Source: Opisthocomus hoazin (Eukaryota; Chordata; Aves; Opisthocomiformes; Opisthocomidae). From it: a DNA stretch of 64,000 nucleotides. The notes beneath the pieces were generated by a model. It did not search any database and was not told where the DNA came from. It worked only from the letters and a program-made list of their open reading frames with translations. The position numbers were made by a program, and so were the translations under genes. Location of the stretch: positions 7,579,001 through 7,643,000 of the forward strand of contig NC_134442.1 in assembly GCF_030867145.1 (NCBI RefSeq). Direction: 5' to 3'. Shown one piece after another: positions 56,690 to 64,000 of this stretch (positions are counted from its first letter, which is position 1; each line of letters starts with the position of its first letter).

Positions 56690-57430
56690 AAACTCTGCTC
56701 CTGGCTATCTGCTGTGTGAGTAGGCTCACTGATGTGTGTGTGTTTGGGCATCAATGCACGTACCTGCTTTGCTGGTCAATTCTAAGTGGGGCTACCAAGA
56801 AGGTGGATGACAGCAGGATCTGGAGAGGCAGAGGTTTGGAACTGCCAGTTGGGTAACATCTCTGAGACTGGTCAGACCCATAGCCCAGGCCCACACTGCA
56901 GGGACCACAGAGGGGTGTGAGCCTGCGAGTAAGTTCTGCTGGGAAGGTACAGAGCACTGGTGTAACCTTCCCATCAGATCAGCCTGCGAGGGAGAACAGC
57001 ATGAGGCCGGTTGTGTTGCTCATGGTTGTGTAAATGCTGCTGTTGGTGGGGTGGCTATAAAGGCACTGTCGCCTGTTGGAGTTGCTCTGTGTCAGGTTGG
57101 CTGTGTCCATCTTTGTCTCCTTGCAGATACCTGGAATGAGTGCTTTACCTTTGGTTGACTCCAACTTGGGTTGCTCTCTCACTTGGTGAGGCACCAGTCA
57201 GTGACCAGCCCAGGCACATATGGCCCATGCATATCTCATGGGCTCTCCAGGCAGCTCCAGATTCCCCTCCTGGAGGATATCCTCTGCCCTATCACATCTG
57301 GGACACTGTACTATGGTAGTATCTCACGGACCGTTCACCATCTACACTGTCAATAGAAACAACAGAAGTGTCCTAAATGCAACCCTTGTTCTCGAACAGC
57401 TGCCAATGTGAAAATGAACTTTCTGCTGAG
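56690..57430. other. Unassigned 740-bp segment
   Basis: Lies between the LTR remnant and OR unit E and has no partner in the other units. It includes a short GTGTGTGTGTG run near 56734 and a GTGGCTATAAAGGC TATA-like box near 57050. I cannot name it; it could be internal sequence of an element linked to the LTR. Confidence 0.4.
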
Positions 57431-57801
57431 GTCCTTTTGGGGATGAAATTCCTGAGCCTGACATCAGCATTGGAAGAACAGCCAAACATTCAACAACTTC
57501 ACAGGACAGATGCCATTTTGTTAGAGAGATACTAAGAGAGAGTCAGCTGTGAAATAGTGTTTGAAAAAAATTTATACAAGTTTAAGGTGTTTAAATAAAA
57601 ATTTATACAGTGTCCTCTTCTCAGGAGAGTGAACTGAATACAAGCAACTATGAAGGAACATAATAACCTTAAATAACAACACAGGTATTGCTATCAAAAA
57701 AGAATTATAACACAACAAATAGCGCACAGACCTGCATTTGAATACACTAGATGTCATTTCTAGAGAGTGATGACAGATTTATCAGCATTGACAAATATCC
57801 A

Positions 57802-58712
57802 TTAAATGAATTTTCTAATGGACCCTTTGAGCTCCTGGTTCCTCATGCTATAGATGAGGGGGTTCACTGCTGGAGGAACCACTGAGTACAAAACTGCCAC
57901 CACCAGATCCAACGATGGGGAGGAGATGGAGGGAGGCTTCAAGCAGGCAAATATGCAAGTACCGATAAAAAGAGAGAGCACGACCAGGTGAGGGAGGCAC
58001 GTGGAAAAGGCTTTGTGCTGTCCCTGCTCAGAGGGGATCCTCAGCACGGCCCTGAAGATCTGCACATAGGACAGCACAATGAAAATAAAATAAGCACAAA
58101 CTAAAAAGGAACTAACCATGAGAAGCCAGACTTCCCTGAGGTAGGAGTGTGAGCAGGAGAGTTTGAGGATCTGTGGAAGTTCACAGAAGAACTGATCCAC
58201 AGCATAGCCCTGGCAGAGGGGTATGGGAAATGCATTGGCAGTGTGCAGCACAGCATGGAGAAAGCCATTGCCCCAGGCAGCTGCCGCCATGCAGACACAA
58301 GCTCTGCTGCCCAGGAGGGTCCCGTAGCTCAGGGGTCTGCAGATGGCAACATAGCGGTCATAGGCCATGATGGTCAGAAGGGTACACTCTGCTCCAAGGA
58401 AGAAGAAAAAAAAAACACCTGGGTAGCACATACTGCATAGGAGATGTCCCTGCTGTCCCAGAGGGAATTGGCCATGGCTTTGGGGATAGTGGTGGAGATG
58501 AAGCCCAGGTCGATGAGGGAGAGGTTGAGGAGGAAGAAGTACATGGGAGTGTGGAGGCGGTGGTCGCAGGCTATGGCTGTGATGATGAGGCCGTTGCTGA
58601 GGAGGGCAGCCAGGTAGATGGCCAGGAAGAGCCAGAAGTGCAAGAGCTGCATCTCTCGCCTGTCTGAGAACACCAGGAGGAGGAACTGTGTGGCGGAGCT
58701 GCTGTTAGACAT
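57802..58712 (-). pseudogene. Olfactory receptor, OR14-like (gene E), one-base frameshift
   Basis: The 5' part (MSNSSSATQF... to ...VCATQVFFF, including LHTPMYFF) and the 3' part (FFLGAECTLL, MAYDRY, KAFSTC, NPLIYSM) lie in two frames that change within a T10 run on minus (plus A run 58406-58415). Eleven Ts would give the spacing seen in genes A and D (ten residues between QV and the Glu of GAE/TAE). All other motifs, including the loop-2 cysteines, are kept, so the break is the only serious lesion. The tail is short and different (LKGSIRKFI). Because a homopolymer is involved, a base-call error or a polymorphism is possible. An acceptor lies 18 nt before the ATG. Confidence 0.88.
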
Positions 58713-58730
58713 GCATTTGGGCATGGGTGA

Positions 58731-58757
58731 CTGTTGAAGAAGGAAAGACAGTGACAT
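58731..58757 (-). other. Splice acceptor before gene E start
   Basis: On minus, CACTGTCTTTCCTTCTTCAACAG ends with AG at 58732-58731, leaving an 18-nt leader. Confidence 0.6.
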
Positions 58758-61700
58758 GTTATGAGAGACTTTTCATGGAAGAAAGCTAAAATCTTTCATT
58801 TTCTCATTGTGGGTTTTTTCCATTTTTTTTTTCTTTCAGATACTCCTGTTCATCCTGGGGAGTCTTTTCCCAAGGTAGAAATGCTCAGCTTTTCTTTCAC
58901 GAGACCTGAGTGGCAATAGGATTTTCTGTCACTTACTGCAGGCGGGGGGAAGATGGTCTGTCCATCAGTCTTCTTCCCAGATACCCAGCACTCACGTGTG
59001 CTTGAGTTGAAGGCTGATCATAGTTATGTGTTCCCCTCAAAAGAAGCCGGACCCTGCTGAGAGTAGTGGAGTCCATATTCAAAGCTCTCATCTCCAAACT
59101 TCTCCCTCTTTCACAGGGTGCCTGAAGGCAGGCTCCACACTCCATTTCTAGGCAAGGACACGCAGGGCACGTTTCAGCTGGCCACATACAGCTGCTCAGC
59201 ATCATTTCTACAGTCTTAGCACCTCTGGGGCTTCTTTATGGGTGTCTCGGGTACCACGAAGATGCTGTGACACAGCTGTGTCTGGTGTCAAGCTCACAGC
59301 CTGGCAGGACACTGCAGGGAAATGGTCAAGTGTGCTACAGACAGGATCTTCTTTGGGGACAGCCATTCATTTCCCAAGACTACAGCCCACATTTCCTGGA
59401 GCCCCACAGGTTAGAAGGGTGCTGGGGCACCTCACGGCCACCCAGAACCTTGCCTGGCATGGCTTGAAGAGTCTTTGTCTGAAAAACTGCACATGTTCTG
59501 AAGCTTCAGTGTCTGAAACTCCCCCAAACCCTCAGAGACCCAGAACAGCAACAGGAGCAGCACTGACAGGTAGGAAAAGAAAGAGCGGCACCAGGGTCCT
59601 TCCACCAAGGGAGACACAAAGAGCGAAAGTCATCACCTCAAGCAGCTGTGCCTGCAGCCTTCGGGACACCAACGCTGTGAGACAGTCACATTCAGCCCTT
59701 GCGCACTGCAGAGTGAAATGGGCCCATGGCTGGAGAGAGGCACCTCTCCTCTGCCAGAGCTCTGGCTGCAGAGCGGGCGGCTGATGCCTTGTGCCCCACA
59801 GCACAGAGGCTTAGCTGGGTCAGAGAGGGGACATGGGGGCTTGCTCAGAGGAGGGGTCTGCCCTGGAGGGGATGACAGGGAATTTTCCCAATTCTCTTTC
59901 CCATGACATTATGGCTTTTAGTTTTGTGTTCTTCTCTGCCCACCCCTCTGCTTCCTGGACCTTTCCCACCTGCTTCTCTGTTCCCACATCATTTTCCTCA
60001 CAGCAAATGCTGAGAGAACCCCTCTCACCATCTGTGTGCTCAGTTCTACCCTACAGAAAATTCCCCATGGGAGGGAACAGTCTAGGGACACTTCCCTGCT
60101 TGCAGGTGGTAAAGAGCAGGTCAGACAAACCATGATGCTGTCAGCACAGGTGATGCTGGTGCTGCCTGCAGGCTTAGGGGGAGCTGAAGGCAGTTTATGA
60201 GGTTCCTAGCAGACCTACTGATCATGCCACACAATGGTTAGAGAGTTTCAGTCACTTGTAAAATTAGAAGCTCCTTTCCCCTTTACAACTCCACAGCATG
60301 AATCAAGGGAAGAACCTTCCTTTCCAGGTAATCCCTGCCTGGACCCTCCTCTTCAAAGGAAGCTCCTCAGAAGGAGGAAGGAGCCCTCAGAAGTGCCCTG
60401 AGGATGATCTGGAGCTCTGAGCAGCGCTGACTCATGCAGCAGCCTCTGAGAGCAGAAGGACCCTGCCCTGCCCTACCACTCCTGCCACCCAGAGCTGCTC
60501 CCCACAGCACCATGGGGAGCTCCTGGGCACACTGAGTGCTGATCCTGTCAGGTGACAGAGTTCCTGTCCTGTCTCAGAGTCCCCTGGGGTGCAGGGACTC
60601 TGTTCAGATCCTGGGGCACCCCTGCATGCACCCCTAGGTTGGCACAGCTGCAGCCATCCCTGGGAGGAGGCAGCCATCCTGCCCTGTCCCTCTGATGGTG
60701 CAGCAGGCAATCGCTGCCCTGGAGCACGTCCTCCTCCTCTATACCATCAGAACTAGGTAAGCCGTCCTGACAGGTCCTATAAGCTGTCATATGTGTCAGG
60801 TCTAGGAGACACTTCCAGGAACAAAACTGCATTGCTCTGCAGCCAGAGTCTTACCGCATCAGGGGCTGTGAAGATGTCTTCCTCCGTGAGCTCTCAGCAT
60901 CCTCCCACCCCAGACTGCCTTCAATGTCCCTCTCACTCCTCTTGTCTACCCTCGCTGCCTGCAGGCAGTGCCCTCAGCCCTGCTGCGCTTGGCAGAGGAG
61001 CTGCTCCTGGGCAGAGCTCTCTCTTTGCAGTGCTGTGCAGTTGCCATGAGCTCCCTCCATCCCAGGAGCCCAGCCCAGCTCAGCAGCTGAGGACCAGCCA
61101 GAGGCAGCACTTACTCTGTCCCTCTGGGCTCCCTCCAGGTGTCCCTGGGGCTCCAGGTGAATTGGTTGTGAAACAGGCTGAAGTCATCACTGATGTTGCC
61201 TGCCTCAGCTGGGGAGAAGCACTTCTTTCCAGAAGAGCCATTTCTCCTAATCAGAGTACAGCTGGGCGTAAGAGTCACTTTTCCTTGTCCCACTATGAGA
61301 CAGGACACCCAGACGGTTACAGGGAAGGATCTCCTTCACCCCTGCTGAGGGAAGGGATTCTGCTCAGTCAGCTGAGGCATCTGATCCTTGGTTTTCTGTT
61401 CTGGGGCTGAAAGAGGACTTGGCTCCCTCTATGCCTACCACAAACCAGTGGGAGGCAAGATTCTTCTTCCCTCACTTCAGGTGGGCAGAAAATAGGACCA
61501 TGCTGCCTGGGAGCTGCTTGTGTCATCTCCCATGGTAATTACTGGAGACAGATGCCAGGAGTGACCTGTTCAGACTCAAACCCCTGGTGACACCTGGTGT
61601 ACCAGAGGTGGTCCAAGATCCCCACAGGTAACTGAAAACTCTAACAGAGGAATTAACAGGAACAGGATGATATCCAGGAGCACTGTCTTTGAGGCTGTTG

Positions 61701-62029
61701 ACAGACTCCTTTGCCCAACTGAAACCACAGCAGGTGTCCAATGGCAAACTGACCCTGACCCTCCGGAGCACGTGTAGGGCAGCCAGTGGAGGTATTCTTC
61801 TGAGTCATGTGCCATACAGAGAGCTAAGTTTCCCTCTTATTTCCATCAGCTGTATGTGCTAATTCTCTGCTGAGTCTAGTGGAAGGTTTCTCACGTTCAT
61901 CCGCGTGTTCCCTTCTGGAATTCAGGGCAGCTCTGCAATTTAATGTTGAAGTCTGGGCCCACATGGCTAAGATGCCATGGCTGGCAGAGAAAACTACAGA
62001 AAAGCAATTCCCATTCAGAGTGGTTGCAT
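58758..62029. other. Upstream flank of gene E; no protein gene seen
   Basis: Paralogous to the upstream flanks of the other receptors as far as 61290, then to 53880-54440 behind unit D. The 180- and 205-residue plus frames (59242-59784 and 60793-61410) are not kept in other units. Confidence 0.5.
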
Positions 62030-64000
62030 GACAGACACCCAGACTGTATCACAGACAGATTTGATTGGCAAATCCAATTTAAGGGATTATTTTTGAGACA
62101 AATTGGACAATCGGCCACCATTGATTTAACTATTCCTGTCATTCCTACACACACTGCAGATGATTTTAAACTCTAGACCATAGCATCTACACCCCAATGT
62201 GTCTGCGCATGCTTTTCTTTCGCAAGTTCTAACATGACTTGCAGGGTTACTATTCCCTGCTTTTCTGGCGTTACCCACCACCCTTCTGTATTTTGTGGTG
62301 CTTTTAATTCTTCCATCAATTGCTCATCCAATTTACTATATTTTGGTTTCAGATTCGGGATTTCTATCTGTTTTACTGGTACTAGTGCAAGGAAACCTCA
62401 TTCCGCAGCCTCTCTTGCTGTCTTATCTGCCAATCTATTACCTATGTTTACAGCTGTCTGACCAAATTGATGAGCCTTGCAGTGCATCACTGCCACTTCC
62501 TTTGGCTCATGCACCTCTTCTAGGAGCTGGAGGATTTCTTCTTTATGTTTTATCGATGATCCTTGGGCTGAAAGCAGTCCTCTTTCTTTCCAGATAGCCC
62601 CATGAGCGTCAATCATGCCAAATGCACATTTGGAATCAGCCCGTATATTTACCCTCTTTCCTTCTGCCATTGGCGAGGCTTGTTTCAATGCCACCAGTTC
62701 TGCTTTCTGTGCCGAGGTATTTGCAGGTAGCGTTCCTGACTCCAGTACCTTGGTGGTGGTGACAGCAGCGTATCCAGCCGTTCGTCTTCCCTCTTTCACA
62801 AAGCTGCTTCCATCCATAAATAACTCCAAATCAGGATTTTCCAGAGGTTCATCTTTCAGGTCCGATCTGCTGGAATAGACTTGTTCAACAGTTAGCAGTC
62901 ATGTTCATCTTCTAGACTTCCTGTCGGATTTTCCATCGACAGAAACATTGCTGGATTTACAATGGTTGTGGTTTTCAATTCCACATCATCTTGTTCCAGC
63001 AAGACAACCTGCTATTTCAGCATTCTGCTGGGGGATAGCCAATGACCCTCCTTTTGTTCTAAAACAGTTACCACCATGTGTGGTACATACACCACCATCT
63101 TTTGGCCCATAGTCAATTCTCGAGCTTCCTGAATCAGCAATACCGTCGCTGCCACGGCGCGCAAACATCCCGGCCATCCTTTACTCACGTTGTCAAGTTG
63201 TTTAGAGAGGTATCCTACTGGCTGCTTCCAGGATCCCAGACGTTGTGCCAGCACTCCAAGGGCCAGATGTTGCCTCTCATGTACAAACAGCTTCAAAGTT
63301 TTGGTTAGATCAGGTAAACCCAAAGCAAGGGCCATTATCAATGCCTTTTTAAGTTCCCTAAATGATTTTTGGCATTTAGGCCATCCTGTAGCAAGGCTCT
63401 CCCATTCAAAAGCAAATATGCTTTGACTTTGTATATCCAGAGGTGTGCAAAAGAAGGCATCCTTTAAATCTAGTACAGTAAACAATTTATGTTCCTCTTT
63501 TAGAGACGTCAGCAAAGTATAAGGATTGGCTACTACTATGTGTATATCTTGAACTATCTGGTTTATAGCTCTTAAATCCTGGACTAGCTGATATTCTTTT
63601 CCTCCAGATTTTCTTACTGGTAATATAGGAGTGTTGTATTCTGACTCGCATTTTACCAAAAGTCCATATTGCAAAATTTTTGTGATTAACCTCTCCAATC
63701 CTTCTCGAGTCTCCCATTTAAGAGGATATTGTTTTTGTCTTACCGGCTTGGATCCAGGTTTTAAGGTCACTTTTACCAGTTCTGCCAATTTGGACTGTCC
63801 CGGAACTTCATTTGCCCAAACCAAGGGGGTCACTGCGTTTTCCACCTCTTCTGGAATTTGCTTCTGCTTAGGGGAATCCTGTAACATAAACACTCTCGCC
63901 TCTACGGCTTTTGATTCTGGTATTAATAGTTCAGTTTCCCCATTCTTAAAAGTTATTTGTGCCTCCAATTTACTTAGCAAGTCTCGCCCTAATAAAGGCA
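62030..64000 (-). mobile_element. Class I (gammaretrovirus-like) ERV pol, running off the right edge
   Basis: On minus from the window edge: the end of protease (LLGRDLLSKLEAQITF), reverse transcriptase (PVRQKQYPLKWE, LVQDLRAINQIV, FTVLDLKDAFF), connection-like text, RNase H (ELFMDGSSF, TSAQKAELVALKQA, DSKCAFG, ADKTAREAA) and the start of integrase with a zinc-finger CPICLKNNP. The host-ERV join is placed near 62030 because host text to its left still aligns with 54380-54440. No LTR is seen inside the window. It is broken with several lesions; age moderate, since long open stretches remain. env and the far LTR are absent, and gag would lie outside. Confidence 0.85.

Larger units (their letters stand above)
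57431..61290 (-). repeat. OR duplicon unit E
   Basis: Downstream flank from ATTCCTGAGCCTGACATCAGC (matching 12370 in unit A), receptor pseudogene 57802-58712, upstream flank to the GTGAAACAGGCTGAAGTCATC marker near 61170. The downstream flank is shorter than in the others. Confidence 0.75.

Noticed and set aside
56726-56745. Possible microsatellite (GT run)
   Set aside because: Only about five GT units; too short to list as a repeat.
60793-61410. 205-residue plus-strand frame upstream of gene E
   Set aside because: Not kept in the paralogous parts of units A, B or D; no domain likeness.
1-64000. A new defence, toxin or CRISPR-like system
   Set aside because: The content is avian: receptors, CR1, LTRs and ERV remains. 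No spaced direct repeats, operon layout or bacterial-type genes were seen.

Overview
The window is bird DNA. Several LINE copies end in the CR1 signature (a GGTTGGACTAGATGACC box followed by ATTCTGTG-type 8-mers). Many LTRs resemble the avian ERV-L-type LTR that ends near GGTTTAACC. The only host protein genes I can support are intronless-coding olfactory receptors (ORs) of the OR14 / gamma-c type that is expanded in birds. The species cannot be fixed from this sequence. Family names for repeats come from memory of consensus sequences, not from a search.

Layout. 1-3.1 kb: unassigned DNA, a CR1 end, the 3' LTR and polypurine tract of an endogenous retrovirus, and a CR1 tail. 3.2-9.9 kb: first copy of a large duplicated block with nested LTRs. 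11.1-15.9 kb: OR unit A (minus). 15.9-24.1 kb: further copies of an unnamed interspersed unit, partly as an inverted pair, with solo LTRs and a decayed minisatellite. 24.7-33.1 kb: OR unit B (minus), with a 2 kb CR1 inserted upstream of the gene. 33.3-34.5 kb: broken ERV-L-like pol. 35.9-37.0 kb: CR1. 37.0-42.5 kb: OR unit C, inverted (gene on plus), with another CR1 inside. 42.7-43.3 kb: LTR. 43.4-49.1 kb: second copy of the 3.2-9.9 kb block. 49.2-56.3 kb: OR unit D (minus). 57.4-62.0 kb: OR unit E (minus, pseudogene). 62.0 kb to the right edge: class I ERV pol on minus.

The locus is an OR cluster grown by segmental duplication. Each unit is one single-exon receptor with about 2-2.5 kb of conserved upstream DNA and 1 kb downstream. 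All five genes keep a polypyrimidine-AG splice acceptor 18-29 nt before the same ATG, so each probably has one or more untranslated upstream exons; this also fixes the start codon. Three receptors are full length with standard motifs apart from single changes (gene B has DCY for DRY; gene C lacks one extracellular-loop cysteine). One has an altered, longer tail (D). One is broken by a single base missing from a T tract (E). Presence/absence of CR1s and LTRs between paralogous units gives an internal relative clock.

I saw no tRNA, rRNA, CRISPR, operon or other prokaryotic-style feature, and no wholly new biological system. The most interesting signals are the receptor motif changes, the inverted unit with a CR1 at its edge, the empty-site CR1 insertion, and the multi-copy unnamed unit.
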